A DNA stretch of 64,000 nt from Nymphaea colorata (Eukaryota; Streptophyta; Magnoliopsida; Nymphaeales; Nymphaeaceae): assembly GCF_008831285.2 (NCBI RefSeq), contig NC_045138.2:19253934-19317933 (forward strand), read 5' to 3'. A program made the translations under genes and the position numbers. Position 1 is the first letter of the stretch, and the number at the start of each line of letters is the position of its first letter. This document shows, one piece after another, positions 46,432-59,053 of the stretch. The notes beneath the pieces are model-generated. The model searched no databases, had not been told where the DNA came from, and saw only the letters and a program-made list of their open reading frames with translations.

Positions 46432-47364
46432 TCTAGATACATAAATAAGTTTGAAGGCTTGTTTACATAATCAAGAGGGCGACACAACTTTTCATGAGAC
46501 GGTCAATCCTCTTTCTTATTGTTGCAAGGCGTGTGGCTCAGGAAGTTCCAAAAAATATAGCCGTCCACTTTATTCATTGCAAAGATCAACTTTGTGCAGT
46601 GTAGTCATCTTAGTTAAGAATAAGAACCACGTCATGTTCTCATGTCTTTCATATTGTTATGCAATGTGACCTTTTTCTTGTAGAAAATTTCCCTTCTTTC
46701 ACATATTGACATGTCCATAAAATTATTATTAGTAATTATATAATAAATTAATTTAATATTTTAGTTAAAAGTTAAGCTTTCAGGTCGCTCCTTCACGCTT
46801 TTTTTATAACCCTTTATCTTTCACTGCTTGCTCTTCAATGCAACATAAATGGGATGTTTGGATGACTCTGTGAAACCAAGTTTATATTATTATATAGTAT
46901 TCGGATGCCATCAAGACTGTTCTAAGGGAATCTCTGCCTGGACAAAACAAAGGAAGTGAAAAATCTAAATCCCACCAGGTTATCCATAAAAACTGTCATA
47001 TATGTGTATAAAAGAAAAGAAACCATAATCTCATTAGCTCATCGAAACTTTGTTTTTATAAAATCAAGTTTTCGTAAAACTATATTAGATGAGGATGTCA
47101 TCCAAAAGCTCTCTAAGAAATCTGCTTATTGACTATTTAGTCTCGTATTGAGTAAGAGCAGTAGTGGAATGGGCCATGTCATGTCACACGCCCCTACCCA
47201 CCACGACCTTTCCGAAGGGAAATAATTCAAGGGTGCTAGGTTCTATTAGTGCGCTTCGGATCTCAAATCTGAATCCCATTTGAAATCCCTTTTAGTTGGG
47301 TTCACAAAATAAAATAAGTAAATAACACTGGATCTCAGATCTATGAAAAAAATGAAGATTTGTG
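46432..47364. other. 3' flank of RLP copy 1, shared with copy 2
   Basis: 46432-47035 aligns with the sequence downstream of the second RLP copy (61507-61790 and about 62830-63175). The duplication therefore covered more than the gene. The rest is AT-rich with no gene. Confidence 0.7.
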
Positions 47365-47500
47365 ATCCTTAGACTATGTTTGGTAGCCTCGGTTTGATCT
47401 CAAATCTTCCAATCTGATATCCTTAGACTATGTTTGATAGCCTCGGTTTGATCTCAAATCTTCCAATCTGAGATCCTTAGACTATGTTTGATAGCCTCGG
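47365..47500. repeat. 54-bp tandem repeat, about 2.5 copies
   Basis: ATCCTTAGACTATGTTTG begins units at 47365, 47419 and 47473; the third is cut short. TTTG(G/A)TAGCCTCGGTTT recurs once more at about 47530. Confidence 0.85.
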
Positions 47501-47539
47501 TTTTTAAATCGGTGGCTACCATAGATTGTTTGATAGCCT

Positions 47540-47852
47540 CGGTTTTCACAAGGTAACACATATTTGAGATTCCCAATTAAGAAATCTATTGTTTGTTTAA
47601 GCTGTGGATTTAAACTAACGTGAATTTAAGATCAGCCTTAGATCTCATAAAGATGACCTTGTGGTCTCAGATCATCTCATAAGCCAGATCCATAGTGCAC
47701 AAATGCCTTGATTGGGGCATTTTCTAGACTTCAAAATAAATTATTAGAGCTTTTCAATTTCAAAATTATAATATTTTTTAAAACAAAATAAGAGGTCGGG
47801 TTTTTATCTCTTACTTAAGTGGCGTGGTGGCGTGGTGGTATTTACCAATTGT
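47540..47852. repeat. Dispersed repeat, copy 1
   Basis: Matches 57029-57305 closely from AGGTAACACA to TATTTACCAATTGTTCTC, with a 15-20 base insertion in this copy near 47665. Both copies end in a CT microsatellite. No ORF. Confidence 0.8.

Positions 47853-47911
<59 letters not shown>
47853..47911. repeat. (CT)n(TA)n compound microsatellite
   Basis: CT units to about 47874, then TA units to 47911, directly after the dispersed repeat. Confidence 0.95.
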
Positions 47912-47914
<3 letters not shown>

Positions 47915-50359
47915 CCCGTGAGGGCTTGTGTCTCTCTCTCCAACTCTTTTCTTCCTTAGTCCACTACCGAACCACTCTCTCCCAGTTGTACTGTATCACA
48001 CAATCAAAATATCAATCGATTTCTACAAAAAAAAACGTACTGAACGGAAAAAGGATCTCCCCACGAGAAGCAGAAAAACAGCATATATATATATTTTTTA
48101 AAAAAGGAGACTGTATCTGAAAGGAATTTTTGTTGCTTCCTTCTTCAACTTCTCCATCATCACATTGAGATTCACACCGAGCACCGATGCCTTCATAGAG
48201 ACCTAGGGACAAGGGAGAGGGCTTCTCCTTCACAGGCATTCATAGAACTAGGGACAAGGGGGAGGGGCTTTCGACTCCTTTTGAGTCGTAGTAACATCGC
48301 TAACTCGAAAGCAGGGGAAAGGTTGGTGTGGACTACCAGCGGGGCAATTGCCCACACTAATCTCAAGTAAAGTTCCTAGTTTCATATTGATATTTGTGAG
48401 CAATTCTTTTCATTTACACATTGACATCCCTTTTAAAATGGTGAATTTCTTAATTTTGTTCAGCCCTTTCCTGTTTTAGGTTTTGACTTTGTGCGCCAAT
48501 TTTAAAAACAATTTGATAATTCGCTCTGAATTTTTTTTTTGGAGTAATTTAATAGGAACATTGTATTCGAAACAATTACATTATCCCTTCAACCAAAGAG
48601 CAAAATAACCTACAAATGACACACTAACTATGGAGACAAATATGATGTCGCTAGGAAAAGGAAAACGATGAAATGAGACGATGAAACAAGCAGGACAAAA
48701 AAAGAAAACCAAAGAGAAAAATTAGTTTTACACATTATAGAAAATAAATTAAAAATTTATTAATCGCTTTAATAACAAGAAAATGGTAAATGTTTTGTTC
48801 CAGGCAGTCGCCCTCAGGCACTGATGGAGGAGAAGGGGAGAAACGGAAAGGGCTACGGCAGCTCCGGGGACGAAGGAGAAGGAGAGAAACAGGAAGAGCT
48901 AGGGCAGCTTGGGGGCAGAGACAGAGGAGAGAAAACAATGGGGTCGGAACGGAATAGAACAAAAAGATAATTTATACTATTGTTTAAGTCCGAGGTGTCC
49001 AGCCTGTCCTATAATCAAAAGACCTCTAAGGGAACCTACAAACTAAAGGAGGAGGAGCCAAGGTAGGACCCGCATGGGCTCTATCCCCACCTCAAAAAAA
49101 AAAAATACTTCACTTGTTCTATATAAAAATTTTGAAAAATGATATTTCGGCCCTATTTAAAATTTTGAAACATTTATTCAGCCTTTTTCATGAAAAATTT
49201 CTGCCTTCACTCCAATTCTGTTACGAACATATTTTTGCAATTTTCTAAATATTAAGTGAAATATCTGCAAATATGTCAAAATCGTGCAGCTATTGGTTTA
49301 TTTCGCAAGGAAAAAAGTCACATTGATGAGAGAAAACTTGAAGTTATCCATTGAAATGGTTGCACCAAACCATGTGCAAGTGGGGACTGTTCGGTTAGAC
49401 TTGGGTGAACCTTTTCTTGACTTTGAAAGTGGAAGGCGCAGGTTCCTTTCTGTCTCTGCAAGGCCAACATCATCGGGTGTTCTTTGGTTTTCTATTCTAG
49501 GGGCGGCAGGGGAGAAGGGTGTTTTCTAGCCCATAGTTTAAGAACCCCAACTTGATCAATTCCAAAATGTTCATACTTAATCAAATTCTCCCTTCGACTG
49601 AAATCCTATTATCTGGGATTCATAAAAACGAACAAAAAAAGGAAATGCATAGATGATAAAAAATTATATGTAGTTTTGGATTTGCATCTACGTTTCACTA
49701 AAACCCTGATCGCGTTTCAGGCTTTAAACTTAAAAGTTGGGGGAGATATTAGGCAGATCAGGGTCTAGTTCTTGCTGGTTCCATATGCTCTAGGTATCAG
49801 TTTGCAGTTGTTTAAGCAAAATCCCAATAGCTTGGATTTGTTAAACCCGAGATGGAAACAGAATCCGACGAGTTTACAGCAGTTGGGTTGACTACCACGC
49901 CAGTGGCCAACCAGTTCGCTGCAGACTGCATTATGTGTTTGTCTCTCATACTCACGCATATATATATATATAGGAAGAGAGAGAGATTGGTAAAAACCAA
50001 GATACTTAGGTGAGAAATAAAAACCAAACCTGCTAAAAAAATTATTTAAAAAAAAATATAAACAGCTTAATATATTTGTAAAAACTACTTTGATATAAAC
50101 CATGCTTTGAATCAAGTCGTTTTAATGAAAAATGTTGATTTCTCTATTATCAAAATGTTCATGCTATGAGAGTCATTCATTTTTGCCTATTATAAAAAAC
50201 ATTTATGAAAACCCAAAGAATGATCAACGTAATATATATATATATATAGCATCAACTTGTCCTTAAGATTATATTGGTAAGGTTAGATTTCAGAAAAAAA
50301 AAACACTTTCAATATCATATTTAAAGGGTTTGATTTTTGTCCTTGACTTATGGTTCTGG

Positions 50360-50360
<1 letters not shown>
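47912..50360. other. Intergenic, no supported gene
   Basis: 48.79-48.96 kb is purine-rich and opens a 75-codon minus-strand frame of low complexity. 49.03-49.2 kb has GGAGGAGGAGCCAAGG followed by TTGTTCTATATAAAAATTTT and ATGATATTTCGG. This is the style of a degenerate transposon end and similar to 12.4-12.45 kb. The ORF at 49284-49529 (+) has no recognisable motif. Confidence 0.4.

Positions 50361-50433
<73 letters not shown>
50361..50433. repeat. (TA)n microsatellite, long
   Basis: About 36 uninterrupted TA units, able to form a hairpin. Confidence 0.95.
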
Positions 50434-50439
<6 letters not shown>

Positions 50440-51529
50440 TTATGAAAATTTGCTTAATTTATTAACTATTCACAGCCACATATGAAGTCTAAGAATTGTT
50501 GTGATTGACATAGCATAACTGATCAAGGTAGTGGATCCGCGAGAGTTTGGTCACTAGTTAGATTTACATAAGCAATATTGAACTGCAAAAAGTGAGAGAT
50601 GCTATTTTAGAGGTGAAAGGAAATAACCATAAGTTCATCCAAATCCGCCTCTGCACACCCAGGAAAAAAGAAAGGGAATCGACTATTTCCTTGTAATTAT
50701 GTCATGTTCCTACATTATAGTTACGGTAAATCCTACTTCTATGAATGTCGTTACTGTTGATTTGCATTAAGAAAACAACAAAACAATGTTGTTTAAGAGC
50801 ATTGGGATATGTATTCAAAAGTGAGTACGTCAGTTGAATGTAAAATTTAAGAATTTAGCCAGGTTTTTTTTTTATCAATAACCGATTAGTTCAACAGCTT
50901 CTACAGTTTATTACATAGTGAAGATTATTTATTTGGTTGGAAAATATAAAATTAAATAAAATAAAATAAAAAGATGGCCTGTGGCAAGCTTAACAATTCA
51001 CGATAATCATTAACTCATTATTTTAGTAGAAATTATTTGCATGCTTCAAGTACTATCCGACAAGTCTCTTAACTCATTTGGTCACAACCAACAAAAGAAG
51101 AGAGCTACGACTCCTAATAGCACTCGAATCATATGGTTTAGGTTATAAGGTACGAAATCTAATAAGGAAGTGACCATATTATATCTAGGCAAAAGATGCA
51201 ACAAATTTTGACTTGGCATTAAAAACTCAAAGTGAGTAGCAGAGTCACATATCGGTTGGCCATCCCCATAAATTTTCTTTTATTTTTACATGGGTGCCTT
51301 TAATTATTTTTTTATTTATACATGTTGGTGCTTCTTAAGTTATGCAATATTTTTGAACTAGTGCCTCCCTGCCCAAAATTTCTGTCTCCAACATTCCAAG
51401 GATACCAATCAATAGCAAAACCTGAATACAGGCCAGATTTTTACAAATATTTGAATTTTGGAAAACTCATTTTTTTATCCTATCATCTAAATGGTGCCTT
51501 AGCTTTTCTCAGTGGTCAGTTAAATTCTT
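50434..51529. other. Upstream region of the DUF247 gene
   Basis: AT-rich, with no ORF of note apart from an unconvincing 70-codon frame at 51322-51534. Presumably holds the promoter of the gene at 51704. Confidence 0.4.
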
Positions 51530-51537
51530 TATAAATA
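51530..51537 (+). promoter_or_regulatory. Candidate TATA box of the DUF247 gene
   Basis: TATAAATA 174 bases before the start codon, leaving a plausible leader of about 140 bases. It is the best match in the 200 bases upstream. Confidence 0.5.
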
Positions 51538-51703
51538 GCGTACTGTTGCATGCGTTTTCATCATAGGAAGCAGGCTGAGTTTTTGTCATTGCTCTAACAA
51601 TTTCTCCGACAATTCTCTACTGTGGCTTGGCCCACAGAAGATGTTGCTTACAAGTTTTCATTATTTGCTTTAGGTATTCTGCCTCTGCTGTGGCTCTTTC
51701 TAT

Positions 51704-53158
51704 ATGGCGACCATGGGACACACAAATACAACAAGAATGGCAGAAGAGAAGAAGAACAAGGAGATTTGGCCAATTTGGGTCACTGACATAGAAGAGGAAT
51801 ATGAATCTTATGATCCTTCTGAATATGTGTTGAAGTTGGAAAGAAAGTGCATCTACAGATGGCCTAATGACCTTGTCATTACATCAAGCTTGTCCAAGCA
51901 CCGCACTCCTCACATGGCATCCCTTGGTCCCTACCACCATAGGAAGGAGCACCTGCAGCCCATGGAGCATCACAAAAAGCGAGCTCTCTATAGGATCCTC
52001 AAGAGGAGCGGGGTTTCACTCTATTGCTTCCTTGACTCCTTGAAAGGCATAGAGCAAGAACTTAGGGATAGCTACGACAATCTTGAACCAAAATTGCCAA
52101 CGGATTCATTTTTAAGAATGATGTTGCTTGATGGGTGCTTCATACTTGAAATTCTACGTAGCAGTTGCATCTCAAATGAAAATTGGTTTGACGCCTTCGA
52201 ACCCATCTTCAGCAGATTCGGGAAGCTTACCATGACTCTGGCTTTTCGAGACATGCTGTTGCTAGAAAACCAAATCCCACTCCGTGTCCTAAGAAAGTTG
52301 CTCGAGGTAGAGGAAAGGAGAGAGACCAGCGATGATGCATATCTCAATAACTTGATCTGCGATTTTTATTGCTTTGAATCCCTCTCGATTCATGGGCCTG
52401 CTTTACATATTTTAGATATTTACAGGAAGTGCTTGATAATGGACAGTACAATGGAAGAACAAACAACCGCTTCTGTAGAAGGTTTTATTAAGTCTGTTTG
52501 CATGCGATATGAACCATGGTTGCATGTGATCGGCAAAGGAATTAAGCGTATGCTCCTCGGCATCCCCATCTTCGTCTTTAGGCTTTTAAGCAAACAAATT
52601 AACAAACCAGGAAACATGCGATCAGCAATGAGGTTTCATGAAGCAGGCGTTGAGTTCAAGAAAGCGAAACCCTGTAGCGGGTTAAAAATTACTTTTGACG
52701 AAGAACACGGAGTGCTTACTCTTCCTTTCATTGTAGTAGATGTCAACACAGCAGCAATATACATGAACCTGATGGCCTTCGAACGGATGCACCCAAAACT
52801 TCGGAATCCTGAAGTGACATCATATGTGTCCTTTATGATCGACTTGATAGACACTGCTGAAGACGTGAGCCTGCTGTGCTCTCGAGGGATCGTGATGAAC
52901 CTTCTTGGCAGTGACGAGCGTGCTGCCAATGTCTTCAACAAGATGGGCGATGGCATTACATACTCCCTAGATGATGAACTCTATGAGCAATTGCAGTCTT
53001 ATGTTGCCTCAGATTGGAATGCGGCGAGAGCAAATTTGAACCGAAACTACTTCCAAAACCCGTGGTCTATTCTGTCTCTACTCGCTGCCATTGTCTTGCT
53101 GGTTTTAACATCTATTCAGACCCTATTTTCTGTGTTAGCCGTGAAAAATGGCAAGTGA
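51704..53158 (+). CDS. DUF247 (UPF0481-type) plant membrane protein
   Basis: A single-exon frame of 484 residues, a normal length for the family, with no internal break. Family landmarks: LGPYHH at 74-79, the LLDGCFILEIL block at 141-151, LLLENQIPLRVL at 185-196, the LPFIVVDVNTAAIYMNL region in the C-terminal third, and one hydrophobic transmembrane helix near the C-terminus (about 455-480) followed by a short tail. Two ATGs (codons 1 and 4) and a third at 12 are possible starts; I kept the first because nothing excludes it. DUF247 proteins are plant-specific and abundant; in grasses, members act in the S and Z self-incompatibility loci, but most have no known role. No partner gene is visible nearby. 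This is the most clearly functional gene in the window. Confidence 0.93.
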   Translation: MATMGHTNTTRMAEEKKNKEIWPIWVTDIEEEYESYDPSEYVLKLERKCIYRWPNDLVITSSLSKHRTPHMASLGPYHHRKEHLQPMEHHKKRALYRILKRSGVSLYCFLDSLKGIEQELRDSYDNLEPKLPTDSFLRMMLLDGCFILEILRSSCISNENWFDAFEPIFSRFGKLTMTLAFRDMLLLENQIPLRVLRKLLEVEERRETSDDAYLNNLICDFYCFESLSIHGPALHILDIYRKCLIMDSTMEEQTTASVEGFIKSVCMRYEPWLHVIGKGIKRMLLGIPIFVFRLLSKQINKPGNMRSAMRFHEAGVEFKKAKPCSGLKITFDEEHGVLTLPFIVVDVNTAAIYMNLMAFERMHPKLRNPEVTSYVSFMIDLIDTAEDVSLLCSRGIVMNLLGSDERAANVFNKMGDGITYSLDDELYEQLQSYVASDWNAARANLNRNYFQNPWSILSLLAAIVLLVLTSIQTLFSVLAVKNGK

Positions 53159-53308
53159 TATTATCTATTCTTAGGATCCGGAGCCTTTTGGTGTATTCTT
53201 GTTTCCAAAATTGTAGCCTTATGCGGGAATTGCTAAAAGGAAAAGTGAAAATGTACAACTTCATGTATGTTGTGTATCGTGGTTTGTTTGGTGAACCTCA
53301 GTGATTTA

Positions 53309-53314
53309 AATAAA
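53309..53314 (+). terminator. Candidate poly(A) signal of the DUF247 gene
   Basis: AATAAA about 150 bases after the stop codon, in an AT-rich context. Position is right; nothing else tests it. Confidence 0.45.
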
Positions 53315-56154
53315 TAATTAATGTTTGATCATTAATTAATTATTTGATCCTAATTAATTATGTTCTGTAGTTGCCGAAATACCACCCTAGGATCCTGCTG
53401 CCACACGAAATCTCCCATCCTGCTTGAAATTAGAAATCATGACCGTAAGGTTGTCTCTCCACACGATCCTCAAACTTTTACTTTGACGTCCAACTCCTTG
53501 GACCGTTTAATCCCCATGAAGGCTTCCTTGCGTGAACTCCAAATATTCATTTCCCTTTCGATTATGTAGTTTCACATCTCACGGTTTCTTCTTAGCATGA
53601 ACAGAACATCAAAGCAGGTGGCTGTTAGTGGGGAGTTTCGCCGGCCACGTCGGCTTCAGTGTTGCCGGTAGCATATGTTTTCTTTTTCTGTTTTTCATTT
53701 GACTCTGTTTTGGTGATTTTTTTTTTCCATTGTTTCTCCTTTTTTGTTTTGCATATGCTATTTTTCCTTTACTTTTTCTCATTTAATTCTGTTTTTGATA
53801 TGTTCTTTCCCTTTTTTTTTTTTGTTTCCTTTGTTATTACTATTGTAGTTCCTTCACGATTTAGGTTTCTCACGGCCGTATTTTTCCTAGTTTTGTTTTA
53901 TCTGTAGTTGACAAGTATTTGATCATTCTGGGGTTTATTTTCTGTGGCTCTGCCTTATTTGTATTTAAATGTGCCAGTTTAACCTCTTATAGGCATGTGG
54001 TTTGTATATAAATTTTATATGATGTTGTTTTGTTTTAAACTTTTAACCAAAATAGAATGAATTTTGTTTCAATTTTATTTTTTTGTAGAATTTCAGACAT
54101 TTTTTTCGCCATACCACCATACCAAGATGTTCAAAAATCCCCCTACCCGCATCCACTTTACCGTACTTGTATCCGGACCCGGACCCGTATCCGTAGCTAT
54201 GTATATTAGCATCTCATTTTATAATCTACTTTTTATTCTTCAGCAATTGCTTTTCAATCTTTTCTTTCAATTAAAATCAAGCTTCTAGCGTGGGTGTAAA
54301 CCTTTAGGGTTTCAAGTCACCATACTTTAAATAGCAATTTCATATTTTATTCTATGGGTTCATAATTTTCACCTAACTTTAAATAGCAATTTTATATTTT
54401 ATTCTATGAGTTCATAATTTTAATTTTTTTTATTCAGCTAAAATTGTTAAAATTTTCACCTTTCCATTTGTTAAAGAGTTTGTACCACTAATATTCATCT
54501 TTAGAACTTGAATGTTGGAACTTTGCTTTTAAGTTTGAAATTCATATTTCAAGTTTTTTTTCTTTAACTGATATTTTTCATATTTTGTTAAAATTTGATG
54601 GTTTGTTTCTGATTTTGTACACCTTCCAATGAAAAGTTAATATTAGTAAATTCTATTTTTGTCCTACAAGTTTTAATTTCTCGTTTTCTTGCTTCTTTAT
54701 GCTTCCAATTGAATTTTCTTGTTAAATACTTTCATAAATTGTGGGTTTTAACTGAATTTTAGATTTCAAGACTTTCTTGTTAGGTAAATATATATTTTTT
54801 AAAATTATGGTTCTTAGTTTAAGTTTAGATTTGAAGGCTTTGAATTATGTGTACCTGGCTTATGTGTCTTTGATCAATTTCAAATTTGTATTATAATTTT
54901 TGAACTTGAAGCTTTTTATGTTGTTATTCTCATCAATGTTACATACAAATTTTGAATTTTTTCAATTTCATTTTTCTTATTTTCAAATGACAAATTTCAT
55001 TTTTCTGAGTTCACTTTTCTAAAATTTTGAAATTTTCAGGTTTTCGTGTTTCTGATTTTTATATTTTCAGTTTAAAGCATTTTTTATCTGCGCCATCTGA
55101 TCTTTTTTTCAATGTGAATTTGTATCTCCTAGGAATGATGCATTTGAATATCTAAGAGGTAGTTTTGGAGCTGGACATGCCCTGACACTTTTCCGCAATG
55201 AGATACTTTCCTACTACATAACTTCTTTCCGCCCCATTTTCTTAAACCATTTGATCCTTCTCCAACGTTCATCGTTTTGATCCCTAAAATCTGTACCATC
55301 AATCCAAAAAGTAGAAAACAAATGTGAAGAGACTATTGGAAGCACTGACATGTAGAGTTTTACTTTTAAGAGAAACTTTGTGTTATTGGAATGCATCCAG
55401 TTAGAGCATTTTGGTCTCATGAACGTGGTGAAATATGAATGTTCTTCTTAACTTCAATTATAAAATGCTGGCATGAGCACTATAGGTTCCCTGTGAAGTA
55501 ACTTTACTGATGCAGAAAAGCCCAACAAAATTATATGGTTCACTTCTAAAATGAGGTCTATGTCAGTGGAAGGGAGTGACAAAGTATTCTATGGTGTGCA
55601 AGACTTGTCATCAAACCTTTATTGTTTTCCTCCTGTCACTCTCATATCTTTGATTTCTTCGGCATGATTGGTGCTGGTGATTTGCATCTTCTTACTGCTA
55701 CCAATGTGAACTTTATCATGAAAGCACGATGAGTATATCACCAGTATTTTTAAAAAAACTAGAACAAGAACATGGTGTTCCGTAACTTATTTAATGCCCC
55801 CATAGAATCATCTCACGACTGAAATGGTTGTCGTAGTTAATTATTAACGAAGCACAAATCAGTGCATATAAAACTATTATGAAAGGCAGAGGAAAGTTTC
55901 AATGTTGAAACAACTACATGTTCGGCTATTAGGTCTCTTTGTCTTATTGGCAGTACCAAACCCTTCCATAAAGGAGAAAATTCTTTCCGAGTCTTGAAGT
56001 TCCGAAGACTGGTTGCCCAGATGTCTAGATCTACAACTAGTGGCGTCAGATTTTTGCTGGTCAAAGCTACACAGGCAAGATAAGCCAAATAAGGCACATC
56101 CTTCTCATCAAAATTTTCTGAAGCCAAGTCGACCTTCCTTAACAGGAGAGGATA
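53315..56154. other. AT-rich intergenic DNA
   Basis: T-run rich (53.6-53.85 kb) and then 54.3-55.1 kb of AATTTT, TTTGAAATT and TTTCAAG words, the complement in style of 31.4-32.3 kb. An open minus-strand frame of 96 codons at 55837-56127 lies directly downstream of the LINE fragment on that strand and may belong to it, though I do not recognise it as LINE protein. Confidence 0.4.
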
Positions 56155-56480
56155 AAAATTTTCATGATTTCACATGACGTGAGATTTTCAGTCACCATCA
56201 ATGTCTTCCCATAAAAGTTTTATGAAGAGACTCCCCAAATTCTTGACAATAATAGGAAGACGTCTTAGGTCCAAGAACCAATATGCAGGCAGACCATAAT
56301 GAACAGTCTTGATTAAACACATTCTACTAGCAAAAGATACAGGCTTTCCAAGTGTTCAGTCTTTTCTATACTTCAGGTAAAATTTCATCCCAAACTGAAA
56401 TTGGCAAAGGTGCGGGGAAGAGTACACTGTAGGAAAAACTCCCCTGCTGCAACCAAGGAGTCTCTTTACATTGGGACTGT
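56155..56480 (-). mobile_element. LINE (L1-type) reverse transcriptase remnant
   Basis: The minus strand encodes the C-terminal part of a plant L1-type RT: a short upstream block, then RLNTWK and, in a shifted frame, KPVSFASRMCLIKTVHYGLP, then AYWFLDLRRLP and FIKLLWEDIDG. A stop and a frameshift near 56350 break it. No endonuclease, poly(A) tail or target duplication was found, so it is a truncated internal piece. Confidence 0.75.
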
Positions 56481-57028
56481 CCCAGTCACTTATATTACAG
56501 TTTCACAGATTTTGCAGCATTAATTTTCATACCAGCATGCGTAAGAAAAAGGCTTCATCGGCATATTTGAGAGTTGAAGAGCCAGCCAAATTTATCCTAA
56601 TTTTGCTGTTCAAATGAACAACATTAATGCGATTTTGAACCGTATAGTGGAACCAGTTAAAAAAAGAATTCTAGATTGGAGAACAAGTCATCTTTGAATT
56701 TGATATACCACAAATCTGAAATCCGAGTAAAGAACCAATCCCAATACACACAGACGAGTGGGCTCTTATGCTGAATTTCATTTTTAGGAAATAAAATTCA
56801 GATTTGAGACCGAATTTGCGCCTGACTACATAAAGTCCAGCAAAGTCACATTTGGCAAAGCGTAGGTCCAAATCTATATCTGAAACCCTTTACATCTTTA
56901 AATAAAGCTAAAGCCCGGTTCGTTCAATCTTGTGAACGCTCCATTTCGAGTCACAATTCATCTGAAGTTCCCTGAACATAGGAACTTATTGAAAATAATA
57001 AAATAATATTCAAACAGTTTTTTCATAA
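56481..57028. other. Intergenic, no supported gene
   Basis: Possibly more of the LINE on its upstream side, but no frame is readable. Confidence 0.35.
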
Positions 57029-57304
57029 GGTAACACAGATTTGAGATTCCCAATTAAGAAATCTATTGTTTGTTTAAGCTGTGGATTTAAACTAACGTGA
57101 ATTTAGAATCAGCCTTACATCTCATAAACATGACCTTGTGGTTTAAGTCAGATCCATAGTGCACCAATGCCTTGATTGAGGCATTTTCTGGACTTCAAAA
57201 ATAATTATTAGACCTTTTCAATATCAAAATTATAGTATTTTTTAAAACAAAATTAAGAGGTCCCGTTTTTATCTCCTACTTAAATGCTATGGTATTTACC
57301 AATT

Positions 57305-57338
<34 letters not shown>

Positions 57339-57339
57339 G
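57029..57339. repeat. Dispersed repeat, copy 2, with (TC)n end
   Basis: Second copy of the element at 47540-47852, same orientation. It ends in a TC microsatellite (57306-57339) at the equivalent position, without the TA tract. Confidence 0.8.
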
Positions 57340-57844
57340 TTAAATGGGTTAAGAAGGATTCATAACGATATTCATACAATGATCCAAATGTCCTCAATCA
57401 AAGACATACAATTGCTTAATTAAATAAAGTTAACAAAGAATGCTTGCTTAGCTCGACCAAATTAAATCCATTATGGGCATTTCATAAAAACATTGCTTTG
57501 ATGTCTATCGCTTCTCGGTTCTCATCCTAAGGTAATATTCATGTTTGAAAAGTCAAAGTCGTTTCTAATTTCCTATTTGTTTGTTTAGTTTATGTGTGTA
57601 CGTGTTGCCGTGCGCTGAACTTCTTATTAAAATTATGCTTCGCAATCTTTGAAGGTTAGTTTAATCTTCTGAACTGTATGTTGGAATATTTCGAGAAGAA
57701 TGTATATGGACACTTGTGACTTGTGAGGATCCCACCTGATGTCAACGGAAGAAGGTATTTAACGTGATTTTGACGTGTTTTTTTATTCCCCATAAAATTT
57801 GACTTTCTTTTTCTTTAGATATCGGCTTTTTTTTTCAGAGGGAA

Positions 57845-58260
57845 AATGCACCTAGATGGTGGTATGCGGAAGATACATATATAGTGCAAGAGCAAGTCAT
57901 GGTCTTCGTATTCGTATTGATGATTTAACACCTCCACATTTAATTTGCTGTACATGTTGATATGCATAAAACACGGTACTTTTTATTTTTTTTTTTAAGA
58001 TTATTTTTTTACGGCTGAAAATGCACCTAGATGGTATCTCGACAAAGATGCATAATACGAGGGCAAGTCATGGTCTTTACGTGCACATTGATGAATTAAG
58101 CATCCACTCTAATTATATACGCATAATACGTACTTTTTTATTTTTTATTTTTTTTGTTAAGGATTAGCATGACAATGCACATAGATGGTGCTATATTCCA
58201 GATGCATAATACAAGAGAAAGTCGTCATGGTCTCCACGTCCATGTTCTACGTATATATTT
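57845..58260. repeat. Three imperfect tandem units of about 155-175 bp
   Basis: AATGCACCTAGATGGT or a variant begins units at 57845, 58020 and 58174. Each continues with AGATGCATAATAC.AG..CAAGTCATGGTCT and a T-rich linker. Non-coding. Confidence 0.8.
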
Positions 58261-59016
58261 GCATATGTAAATGTTTCCTAGTTTGTGAGTTCATGTCCCC
58301 AAAGAAAATGTGAAGAAGACACACTAGTTGTAAGTTGTAACTGCATAAGAACAAATTCACTTAGTGCAGTTCTGAATCCTTTCTGTAATCCGATCTCCAT
58401 CATCATAGGAAGCGACATGAGAATCCCAAGCTGGACGAAGGACGGAGATGCAAGTGCAACTTGAAGAGGTTTATCATTCTCAATGTCTGCTTGTGCATAA
58501 GTTTCCTTCATTTATTTTTGTATGACTCTGCTGCTGCCCTCCACCTTCATCGACCAAATTTCTCATTCTCATTTCTCCAAGGTACAAAAGGAGTGCAGTG
58601 ATTTACACCTTCCTCGATAACCAGAAGTTGTCTATATAGATTATATATAATTCACAATTTTTCTTTATTTTTCTCTAAACCATTGATTTGAAAAAAAAAA
58701 AATTAAGTGGTTAGCATCTACCAGTTTTCACAAATGATACTTGCATCGCACGTGCATTCACACTTACTGTTGACTTTAATCAATATCTGCTCAGTTTTTT
58801 CTCCCCCTTTTTGAACATCTTGATTGAAAAATTTCTAAAAAAATCAGCTTCATTTTAAAACTACAGACAAGCACACTCGTAGATATATGCATGGCTGCTA
58901 CAAGTGTGACAAAGAGAACAAGGCAACTTTAGAACAAAAGTATAAATATAATTATTCTTCTCGCTGTTGTTTTTTTCCTTTTTCTTACAATTATTTCGAA
59001 AAACAAAATTTAGAAG

Positions 59017-59053
<37 letters not shown>

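Noticed and set aside
31380-55100. Inverted homology between 31.4-32.3 kb and 54.3-55.1 kb
   Set aside because: Only shared low-complexity AATTTGAAA-type words; no continuous alignment could be followed by eye.
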